Shown: one piece after another, positions 1 through 5,154 of the stretch
Layout: each line of letters starts with the position of its first letter
Position numbering within the stretch: the first letter of the stretch is position 1
Notes under the pieces: generated by a model
The model's input: the letters and a program-made list of their open reading frames with translations, nothing else
Databases searched by the model: none
Told to the model about the DNA's origin: nothing
Assembly (NCBI GenBank): GCA_031548645.1
Contig: JAVBQX010000232.1
Coordinates: 1-5,353, forward strand
DNA: 5,353 nucleotides
Direction of reading: 5' to 3'
From: WRMR01 sp031548645
Lineage (GTDB): Bacteria; Planctomycetota; Planctomycetia; Pirellulales; Thermoguttaceae
Made by a program: the position numbers and the translations under genes

Positions 1-174
1 GAATCGCCATTTGTGCAGCATGAACGCCGCGTAATTCGTCCGCGAGACCGAACCGGGCACGAGCTTCCGGTACTGCGGTTCGGCGCGAAAGAATTCCGCC
101 GCGTCGACCGGCTTCTCGTCGATGACCGTCGCGCGATACGGGTTCTGCGATTCGTCATGATCCCATGTGTTCAT
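1..174 (-). CDS. Hypothetical protein, N-terminal 58 codons (cut by left window edge)
   Basis: An open frame runs from an ATG at 174 off the left edge. It begins MNTWDHDESQNPYRATVIDE and continues through an acidic then basic stretch to FMLHKWRF at the edge. An in-frame TGA lies upstream (around 224), and no ATG, GTG or TTG lies between it and the ATG at 174, so the start is well fixed. There is only a weak purine run (GAAAGA) upstream and no real Shine-Dalgarno sequence. The start is 68 bp after the stop of the preceding gene, with a weak hairpin between them. Short N-termini with an 'NPY' motif are common in planctomycete proteins of unknown function, often membrane proteins (recalled knowledge). 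I do not recognise the family. The visible part has no signal peptide or membrane segment and no catalytic motif. Confidence 0.6.
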   Translation of the reverse strand, partial: MNTWDHDESQNPYRATVIDEKPVDAAEFFRAEPQYRKLVPGSVSRTNYAAFMLHKWRF

Positions 175-216
175 GCAGGTCTTTCGGAATGGGGATGCAC
201 GCTGCGGGCAAAGAAT

Positions 217-235
217 CCGTGATCACAGGTCACGG
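217..235 (-). terminator. Weak hairpin after the sigma-factor cluster, possible terminator
   Basis: On the minus strand CCGTGA and TCACGG can form a 6-bp stem around a 7-base loop. It lies just after the stop codon of the 452-residue protein and is followed by ATTCTTT, a poor U-tract. The position fits a terminator for the three-gene cluster, but the short stem and interrupted T run make it weak. The left-edge gene could equally be read through. Confidence 0.35.
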
Positions 236-242
236 CTCGTTA

Positions 243-1601
243 TCAATCCGGTTGCGAGTCCGGCGCGTTGCGTCCGCCGCGGCCAAAACCCTGTCCCGGG
301 CCGAGTCCGCGACCCTGTCCGCCTTGTCCCACACCCGGTCCTTGTCCCGGTCCCGGAGGGCCGTTGGGGCCGGCGTCGGGAGGCGGTGCGCCTTCGCGCG
401 GAGGGCCGGGCGGTCCTCCCATACCAAACGGACGCTCGCGGTTGGTGCGGAGCAAAGCGGGAAAGGCTATGGCATGAAACGCCAGCTCGCCTTGCAGGCG
501 ATTCGCGGCGAAACGGGAATCCAGCTTCAGGAACTCGCCGCGTTTCGTCGTCGACATCATCGAAAGATACGCGCCGAGTATTTCGATTCGTTCCTTGTCG
601 GTGCGGAATAGCGTTTGAAAAAACCGCACGGGATCAACCTGATCCATCGTCGGATAACGTTCCAAAACGGCCAGGGCGAGAAGTTGCTGCAGGGATTCGA
701 TCCGCTCCTCGCGATTCATCGATTCCAGTGTTTGCCGCGCGGTTTCATCGAATTTAACCGGAAAATTTGACTCGTGTCGCCTCAGAGCCTCTTCCGTCTG
801 CCCCAGAAACTCCTCACGCAATCCGCCGGCCCAGAACTGCCGCCAGCCGCCGAATCCGCGATTGAAACCGCCTCCGCCGCCTGATCCCGAACGTTGTGTC
901 GTACCGCTTAAATTGCGAACCAATTGGATCATGGCCATTTTTTCCGGGAGATTGAGCCCCGCGTCGCCCGACGTTTCGATGCCCAAACGGCGGACCATGT
1001 CGCGGTAAAATTTTTCCAGCAGCGGAATCTGTTTCCATTGATCGTCGTTCAAACCGGCTTTGGCTTTAACTTCCTCGTATTTTTGGGTCAGCCATTCGTC
1101 AAAGGCCTCGTAAATCGGCGCGGGCGAAACATCCCGCAACGACGCGGGAAGCGCTTCGCGATAATCGTCCCGCATCCGTTCGGAAGAGAGTAGTTCGGCG
1201 TTGGCGGTTTGACGTTCCGCCTCGACCTCTTTAAAGACGGCCTCGACCCGGTCGTCGATCGCCAGGCTCTGAATCTCCCGCATCTTCGCCGGATCGCTGA
1301 CGCGGTTAACCCAATCGACGTATTGCTCCATGGTTTTATTCAAATGATCGCATTCCGGGTCGTTTTGAATCTGGTAATAAAGCGTACGGAGTCGCTTCCG
1401 CTCTTCCCTTGCGGTCTTCGACCCGCGCTGGTGAAAATCCATCGCGTTGGAATTGAAGCGTTCGCGTTCGGTCTTCGGCATGGTTTCAAGCAGTGCCAGG
1501 AAGCGTTCCCGCCGCTGCCCGACGGTGCCGTTCAGGTGAATCATCACCGCCAGAACAAGCGAAATGCAAACCAGAATCGCGAGCAAAATCCGGCGTTTCA
1601 C
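243..1601 (-). CDS. Uncharacterised membrane-anchored or exported protein with Gly/Pro-rich C-terminal tail, third gene of ECF sigma cluster
   Basis: 452 residues. Start is GTG at 1601, supported by AAGGAGG seven bases upstream and by the GTGA overlap with the preceding stop. Residues 1-4 are basic (MKRR) and 5-22 form a hydrophobic segment, so this is a signal anchor or signal peptide with the rest outside the cytoplasm. Residues about 28-230 and 265-390 are charged and look helical, rich in Arg, Glu and Leu. Between them is a Gly-rich linker (about 239-252). The last 60 residues are Gly/Pro/Gln-rich low complexity with partly collagen-like GPP units. The stretch around 90-125 (MEQYVDWVN followed by a Leu/Arg pattern) resembles planctomycete proteins of unknown function that I recall beside ECF sigma genes. 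No enzymatic motif is visible. By position it may be an extracytoplasmic partner or sensor for the anti-sigma protein, which is inference only. Confidence 0.8.
   Translation of the reverse strand: MKRRILLAILVCISLVLAVMIHLNGTVGQRRERFLALLETMPKTERERFNSNAMDFHQRGSKTAREERKRLRTLYYQIQNDPECDHLNKTMEQYVDWVNRVSDPAKMREIQSLAIDDRVEAVFKEVEAERQTANAELLSSERMRDDYREALPASLRDVSPAPIYEAFDEWLTQKYEEVKAKAGLNDDQWKQIPLLEKFYRDMVRRLGIETSGDAGLNLPEKMAMIQLVRNLSGTTQRSGSGGGGGFNRGFGGWRQFWAGGLREEFLGQTEEALRRHESNFPVKFDETARQTLESMNREERIESLQQLLALAVLERYPTMDQVDPVRFFQTLFRTDKERIEILGAYLSMMSTTKRGEFLKLDSRFAANRLQGELAFHAIAFPALLRTNRERPFGMGGPPGPPREGAPPPDAGPNGPPGPGQGPGVGQGGQGRGLGPGQGFGRGGRNAPDSQPD
270..425 (-). repeat. Gly/Pro/Gln-rich low-complexity tail, partly collagen-like
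   Basis: Codes for about residues 393-444 of the 452-residue protein. Gly and Pro dominate, with GPPGPP, NGPPGPGQGPG and later Gln/Gly/Arg units, giving broken Gly-X-Y periodicity. The DNA is correspondingly rich in GGN and CCN codons, which produces long spurious open frames on the other strand. Such tails are usually disordered and vary in length between relatives. Confidence 0.8.
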
Positions 1602-2221
1602 GGCTGCCCCTCCTTTCCGGCGGACGGTGATGTTTCGGATGCGGGCGTATCCTCCGGCGATGGCAATTCAGCGGCTGCGTCATCTTCCGCTGGGGGATCG
1701 AAGACCCGTTTTTCGGACAGGGCCTTGAGAAAATCGAAGCTGCCGATTTCCTTGTACATGGCCATGTTCCGGATGATCGGGATGTCGTCCACGATCTGGT
1801 TTTTCATGCGGATTCCCACGAGCGTGACCAGTTGATAGCCGATCACGCCGAACATGAGCAGGGTCGCGATCAAAATCAGGCGGTCGAGCCATTTCCGCTG
1901 TACGGCGGTTTTCCCGGTTTCGTTCAGTTCCTTCTCGATGGTCAGGGCCACCACTTCCATCGTCGAACGCACAAGCTCCTTGTCGGCCGGAACGGTTTCC
2001 AGCTCGTCGAGCATGTTCCAGGTCTGTTCCAGCGTCGTCATTTTTTCCCGCAGGTCCGGCTCGACCGAAAGGCGGTCTTCCATCCGCCGCACGGCCTGCG
2101 CGTCCAACTCGCCGTCCAGATAGGCGATCAGCAGCTCGACGTCGGGCTCCGTTCCGTCAAGAACGTCCCGCTCGACCGTCTCGTCGTTCGTCAGTTTGTC
2201 CGTGGGTAAAAATTTTGACAT
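1598..2221 (-). CDS. Single-pass membrane anti-sigma factor-like protein without zinc ligands
   Basis: 207 residues from ATG at 2221. Residues about 28-61 (ELLIAYLDGELDAQAVRRME and onward to PDLREKM) match the N-terminal helical motif of anti-sigma domains, where 'YLDGEL' precedes a helix. Zinc-type anti-sigma factors follow this with HxxxCxxC, but this protein contains no Cys and no His at all, so any sigma-binding fold must be zinc-free. A hydrophobic segment at about 115-136 would place the N-terminal domain inside and the remaining 70 residues outside. The tail from about 175 is acidic and Pro/Ser-rich, probably disordered. It starts 17 bp after the sigma stop, and its TGA overlaps the GTG of the next gene. 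No Shine-Dalgarno sequence precedes it: the gap is pyrimidine-rich. The assignment rests on the motif plus the position directly after an ECF sigma gene. A membrane protein of other function remains possible. Confidence 0.75.
   Translation of the reverse strand: MSKFLPTDKLTNDETVERDVLDGTEPDVELLIAYLDGELDAQAVRRMEDRLSVEPDLREKMTTLEQTWNMLDELETVPADKELVRSTMEVVALTIEKELNETGKTAVQRKWLDRLILIATLLMFGVIGYQLVTLVGIRMKNQIVDDIPIIRNMAMYKEIGSFDFLKALSEKRVFDPPAEDDAAAELPSPEDTPASETSPSAGKEGQP
1609..1615 (-). promoter_or_regulatory. Strong Shine-Dalgarno sequence for the third cluster gene
   Basis: On the minus strand AAGGAGG lies seven bases before the GTG at 1601, within the last codons of the anti-sigma-like gene. 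It settles the GTG as the start and, with the 4-bp GTGA overlap, indicates coupled translation. It is the only strong site of this kind in the window. Confidence 0.8.
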
Positions 2222-2238
2222 ACAAAGAAAGTGAAAAG

Positions 2239-2871
2239 CTAATCGATTTTTTTTCCGCGATCGATATACGGTTCCAGCACCGCACGCAGGTTCGTCCGGG
2301 CGCGGCAGAGCAGCGATTTGACCGCTTGCGGCGTCAGTTTCATCACCTGAGCGATGTCGGCGTAGTTCATGCCCTCGAACTTATTGAGCATGACCGCCAT
2401 GCGTTGATTTTCGTTAAGCGTATCAACTGCCGTGCGCACCGTTTCCCGCATCTCCTGGTGGTCGAGCATCCGGGTCGGCATCATGGCGCTGTTTTCCGGC
2501 ACGGTATTATCGATCGTCGGCATACTGGTCGAGCTGTCGCCGCCCATCGAAAACTGGTATTCCGGTTTGCGTTTTTGCCGCCGAAGGGCATTTAATGCAA
2601 CGTTGTTCGCAATCGTAAAAAGCCAAGTTGAAAATTTCGAGCCCGGCGTGTAGGTTTTTCTAGCCCTAAAGACACGCAAAAAAACATCTTGCGTCAAATC
2701 TTCGGCCAGGTCCTGATTGCCGACGACATGCCGCAGCACGGAGACCACGCGGCCTTGATAGCGGAGCATAAGTTCCTCGAAGGCCGTCGCGTCGTCTTCG
2801 CGCACCTGCAGCATGAGCCGGACATCCGGATCTTTCAGGGATATCAATTGAACGGAGGAACTGCCTGTCAC
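2239..2871 (-). CDS. ECF-family RNA polymerase sigma factor (sigma-70 regions 2 and 4)
   Basis: 210 residues from GTG at 2871. It would direct RNA polymerase to a dedicated promoter set. Region 2 spans about 29-99 (AFEELMLRYQG, then LAEDLTQDVFLRVFRA, then FSTWLFTIANNVALNALRR). A Ser/Met/Pro-rich linker covers about 105-140. Region 4 spans about 143-197, with the helix-turn-helix MNYADIAQVMKLTPQAVKSL and LCRARTNLR. There is no sigma-1 or sigma-3 region, as expected for the ECF class. The frame stays open up to a TTG at 2964, but the TATAAT at 2944-2949 lies inside that extension, so a start at 2871 (or a TTG at 2934) is more likely. ATG at 2814 would cut off the conserved SLKDPDVR lead-in. It is the first gene of a cluster with a membrane anti-sigma-like protein, implying control by membrane sequestration. 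Confidence 0.93.
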   Translation of the reverse strand: MTGSSSVQLISLKDPDVRLMLQVREDDATAFEELMLRYQGRVVSVLRHVVGNQDLAEDLTQDVFLRVFRARKTYTPGSKFSTWLFTIANNVALNALRRQKRKPEYQFSMGGDSSTSMPTIDNTVPENSAMMPTRMLDHQEMRETVRTAVDTLNENQRMAVMLNKFEGMNYADIAQVMKLTPQAVKSLLCRARTNLRAVLEPYIDRGKKID

Positions 2872-2943
2872 CCGCGATTTCCGTGGGGGTTGGTACTGAA
2901 CGCCGGAAAAATAGCCGACGTGGGGATAAAACAATTCCTGTCC

Positions 2944-2972
2944 ATTATAATGATTAAACCACAAAAAAGAAA
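2944..2972 (-). promoter_or_regulatory. Promoter-like sequence for the sigma-factor cluster
   Basis: The minus strand has a perfect TATAAT (2944-2949) in an AT-rich gap, with a poor -35 match TTTCTT (2967-2972) at 17-bp spacing. Transcription would begin near 2937, leaving a leader of about 65 bases before the GTG at 2871, or almost none before a TTG at 2934. This looks like a housekeeping-type promoter, not an ECF-type one, but the weak -35 leaves room for an activator. Confidence 0.5.
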
Positions 2973-3035
2973 ATGGTTCTTCACCGTAATGGCGTAAAAT
3001 TCACGAAAAATGAACATAACGCATGACAGTATTAG

Positions 3036-3051
3036 TATTTCAAATGAAATA
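3036..3051 (-). repeat. AT-rich inverted repeat between prepilin peptidase and sigma cluster
   Basis: TATTTCA and TGAAATA form 7-bp arms around a 2-base centre, five bases past the prepilin peptidase stop. As RNA it would be a weak stem with a 4-base loop, and no T-tract follows on the minus strand, so it is a poor terminator. It lies about 100 bp upstream of the predicted sigma-cluster transcription start and could be an operator. No function can be assigned. Confidence 0.4.
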
Positions 3052-3055
3052 ATCT

Positions 3056-4477
3056 TCACGCCAGCCCGATCATGCGTTTGAGCAAAACGAGCAGTTTGAG
3101 CAAAACGACGAGCAGGACACCGCAAATGACCAGCATCAGCGGGACGATCCAGGGCACTTCGAAGAACGGCTCGGCCCAGAGCCAGAGATGCGGCCAGAAC
3201 AGTACGGTGATGAGCGTCGCCAGCGCGAGAAACGGGCCGTAATAGACGTGGTTCCCGAATCCGAGCAGCCAACGAATGATGGCGATGACCACCCCGGCCA
3301 GCGGCGCGATAAAGAAAATGAAAATGCACGGTTGCCAGCCGAGAAAAGCGCCGATCATCGCCATGAACGTGACGTCACCGAAGCCCATGGCCTCCATTTT
3401 CAGCGCCCGCGATGCGGCCAGACGCACAAACCAGATCAGCCCGCCGCCGACGGCCATGCCGATCAACGCGGAATACGCCCCCTGCCAGAGCAGCGTACCG
3501 TTCCAAAGAATCACGATAACCAGCGAGCCGATGAGCGCCGCGAGCAGGTACCACCAGGTCGAAAGCGAGCGACGCAGCCGCCGCAGGAACAGGGCCATCG
3601 CCTGTTTGAGTCCGAAACTCATGCGCCACACGCGGTTCATGCCGGCGAAACACCAGCCCCACCAGCACAGCAGGGCAATACCCAACGTCGCAAAATTCGG
3701 TCGCCCCATCATTTCCGGCGGGCAGGCGTTCGGACTGGCCGCGTGCAGAGGGACGTTTTCGTTGCGATAAAACAGGGCCGTTCCGTCGCCAAAATCCGCG
3801 AGCGGGATCAACCCCCTTTCGCCGGTGACCGACTCGGGCACGGCCGAAACCACGATTTCCGTCGAAGGCAGCATCCCCCAAGTCAACAGGGCGCCAGCAA
3901 GCAGTCCGAAAATCGTTCCTGGAATCGTAATCAGGTCGCGAATGACAAAATCGTCAAAATCGGTCAACGTGGCAAGCAGGAGGAGCGAGAAAAACACCGC
4001 ATGAAGCAGAAAACGGGTTAATATAACCGTTTGCGCTTCGTGTGACATTCCGGCGATGGGCACGACCCAGAGTTTTTGCAGTTCGACTTCCCAGTGATAC
4101 AGGAAAACGAGCCCCAGCCCGCACAACAGCTCAACGCACAGGGGCCGTACCCAGAACCCACGTCCGATCAGCGGCGAAAATCGCGCAAATCGGAACCAGC
4201 CGAGAACCGGCAGATAATCGAACCATGTTTTGCGAAAGGCCGTTTCGTCGATTTTGATCGCCGGCGACCCCTTTGGGCGGTTCCGATTGCGTTCGTCTTT
4301 CAATTGACGCAAAGCGTCTTGCATCAAACTGCCAGGAATGCGCCGCCACGGCGAACGGAAACGCTGGTTCCAGCCCCAGTAATCGGCCAACCAGTTGAGA
4401 CATGCGCCGACGGCAACCCCGATAAGCATCAGAATTGTTAAACGTAATTCCGTTGAAAGTGCAAGCCAACCGTCCAT
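3056..4477 (-). CDS. Type IV prepilin peptidase (A24 family, PilD/PulO-like) with long insert
   Basis: 473 residues from ATG at 4477. This inner-membrane aspartic protease cleaves the leader of type IV pilin or type II secretion pseudopilin precursors. The N-terminal part has a membrane segment ending GACLNWLADYW, then a cytoplasmic loop with FDYLPVLGWFRFARF and RPLCVELLCG, matching the family's 'YDNIPVLSW...YPLVEL' region. The first catalytic site is LTDFDDFVIRDLITIPG (D173), the second GFGDVTFMAMIGAFLGW (D368). The two are about 195 residues apart against roughly 65 in proteobacterial enzymes. The insert (about 203-350) holds a soluble part, a basic stretch and extra membrane segments. The CXXC zinc pairs of classical PilD are absent. 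The frame extends to a TTG at 4525, adding 16 Pro-rich residues, but the ATG gives the more usual N-terminus. It follows folK by 90 bp. No pilin gene is nearby. Confidence 0.9.
   Translation of the reverse strand: MDGWLALSTELRLTILMLIGVAVGACLNWLADYWGWNQRFRSPWRRIPGSLMQDALRQLKDERNRNRPKGSPAIKIDETAFRKTWFDYLPVLGWFRFARFSPLIGRGFWVRPLCVELLCGLGLVFLYHWEVELQKLWVVPIAGMSHEAQTVILTRFLLHAVFFSLLLLATLTDFDDFVIRDLITIPGTIFGLLAGALLTWGMLPSTEIVVSAVPESVTGERGLIPLADFGDGTALFYRNENVPLHAASPNACPPEMMGRPNFATLGIALLCWWGWCFAGMNRVWRMSFGLKQAMALFLRRLRRSLSTWWYLLAALIGSLVIVILWNGTLLWQGAYSALIGMAVGGGLIWFVRLAASRALKMEAMGFGDVTFMAMIGAFLGWQPCIFIFFIAPLAGVVIAIIRWLLGFGNHVYYGPFLALATLITVLFWPHLWLWAEPFFEVPWIVPLMLVICGVLLVVLLKLLVLLKRMIGLA
3076..3108 (-). 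repeat. Short tandem duplication in the prepilin peptidase C-terminus
   Basis: A 15-base unit, GTTTGAGCAAAACGA on the plus strand, occurs at 3076-3090 and again at 3094-3108, an 18-base period. It codes for two six-residue units, LVVLLK and LLVLLK, at the end of the last membrane segment. This looks like a local in-frame duplication that lengthened the helix by two turns. Confidence 0.7.
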
Positions 4478-4534
4478 CAAGGGTAATGGTCGAAGATAAA
4501 AGGGAGAAGGGGGTGGTAATGACAAACAAATTTC

Positions 4535-4563
4535 ATTTTACCCCCATCGCCGCAGGGATACAA
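4535..4563 (-). promoter_or_regulatory. Promoter-like sequence for the prepilin peptidase
   Basis: On the minus strand TTGTAT (4558-4563) and TAAAAT (4535-4540) stand 17 bp apart in the gap after folK. Transcription would begin near 4528, about 50 bases before the ATG at 4477 and only about three bases before the alternative TTG at 4525. folK read-through could also serve this gene, since no terminator is visible in the 42-bp gap before the TTG. Confidence 0.5.
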
Positions 4564-4567
4564 GACG

Positions 4568-5035
4568 TCAAAGTTCGGCCAGCAGCCGCGAAATCGTTTT
4601 CCCGGATTCCGGATGCCGCATTTCCGGCACGATTTCCGCCGCCGGTTCGAGCACAAAACGCCGTTCGGTCATTCGCGGATGCGGAACGGTCAGAATTTCC
4701 GATTGCAGAACCAGCTCGCCGAACAGCAGCAGGTCGAGGTCGATCGTGCGCGGCCCCCAGCGTTGGGTTCGCACCCGGCCGAGCCGGAGTTCGATTTCCG
4801 ACATGGCTTGAAACAGCTCAAGCGGCTCCAGCTCCGTTTCCAGCAGCCCGACCGCATTGACGTAACGCGGTTGCACAAGCCCGGGCGCAAGCGTCAGCGC
4901 TTCGGTTTCATAAAACCGGCTCAATCGCAGCGTCCGAACGCCCGGCACGTCGCCGAGCAGTTCCCACGCCCGCGTCAACTGGCCTTTCCGGTCGCCGAGA
5001 TTCGCCCCAAGTCCTATAAGTGATTCCGTTTCCAT
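4568..5035 (-). CDS. folK: 2-amino-4-hydroxy-6-hydroxymethyldihydropteridine pyrophosphokinase (HPPK)
   Basis: 155 residues, close to the usual 155-165. It transfers pyrophosphate from ATP to 6-hydroxymethyl-7,8-dihydropterin in cytoplasmic folate synthesis (EC 2.7.6.3). The N-terminus has the family motif GLGANLGDR (8-16). FYETEAL (41-47) matches the pterin-side loop. RWGPRTIDLDLLLFG (92-106) holds the two magnesium-binding aspartates D99 and D101. PHPRMTERRFVLEPAAEIVP (118-137) is the C-terminal signature with the conserved His at 119. All expected catalytic positions are present, so it should be active. The ATG at 5035 is the first start after an in-frame TAA, and no Shine-Dalgarno sequence precedes it. 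No other folate gene (folP, folB, folE) is in the window. It lies downstream of clpX but is separated from it by a terminator. Confidence 0.97.
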   Translation of the reverse strand: METESLIGLGANLGDRKGQLTRAWELLGDVPGVRTLRLSRFYETEALTLAPGLVQPRYVNAVGLLETELEPLELFQAMSEIELRLGRVRTQRWGPRTIDLDLLLFGELVLQSEILTVPHPRMTERRFVLEPAAEIVPEMRHPESGKTISRLLAEL

Positions 5036-5041
5036 GTCGAC

Positions 5042-5069
5042 ATTTTATTTTTTCGCACGTGATTTGCAA
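5042..5069 (-). promoter_or_regulatory. Promoter-like sequence for folK, implying a leaderless mRNA
   Basis: On the minus strand TTGCAA (5064-5069) and TAAAAT (5042-5047) are 16 bp apart. Only six bases separate the -10 hexamer from the folK ATG, so transcription would begin at or next to the A of the start codon. That agrees with the missing Shine-Dalgarno sequence and with the terminator just upstream, which would otherwise starve folK of transcription. Confidence 0.55.
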
Positions 5070-5089
5070 GTTGGTCCGATTTCGCGCAT

Positions 5090-5117
5090 AAAAAACGACC
5101 GACGTGTTGCCGGTCGT
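5090..5117 (-). terminator. Intrinsic terminator after clpX
   Basis: On the minus strand ACGACCG and CGGTCGT form a perfect 7-bp stem around a 9-base loop, followed directly by a run of T (six counting the last stem base). It begins about 37 bases after the clpX stop. This is a textbook Rho-independent terminator and separates clpX from folK transcription. Confidence 0.8.
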
Positions 5118-5154
5118 GCAATGGGCGTATCTGGTGAATGCAAACTCGCGGTTG

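Noticed and set aside
165..757. Overlapping plus-strand frames opposite the Gly/Pro-rich tail
   Set aside because: They come from the reverse complement of low-complexity GGN/CCN codons and give Arg/Pro/Ala-rich products without domain features.
288..1520. Possible internal duplication of helical segments in the 452-residue protein (Leu/Arg/Glu patterns near residues 30-125 and 285-375)
   Set aside because: By eye only the heptad-like Leu and charged pattern is shared, with no run of identical residues. A profile self-comparison would be needed to support it.
1209..1835. Plus-strand open frame of 208 codons opposite the third cluster gene and the anti-sigma-like gene
   Set aside because: It runs across two genes joined by a translational overlap with a strong Shine-Dalgarno sequence, and its product has no recognisable domain.
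2990..3030. ECF-type autoregulatory promoter upstream of the sigma gene
   Set aside because: Short GAACC- and GTC-like words occur, but no pair has the spacing and sequence of a recognised ECF promoter, and the group's own motif is unknown to me.
3188..4021. Long plus-strand open frame of 277 codons opposite the prepilin peptidase
   Set aside because: Its product is a low-complexity Arg/Gln/Glu/Pro mixture with no fold signal, and it lies entirely opposite a well-supported gene. It is a shadow of GC-rich codon use.
4477..4536. A 19-codon upstream frame (ATG 4536) whose TGA overlaps the prepilin peptidase ATG, suggesting a coupled leader peptide
   Set aside because: Its ATG overlaps the likely -10 hexamer, so it would not be in the transcript from that promoter. 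It has no Shine-Dalgarno sequence, and short frames of this size arise by chance.
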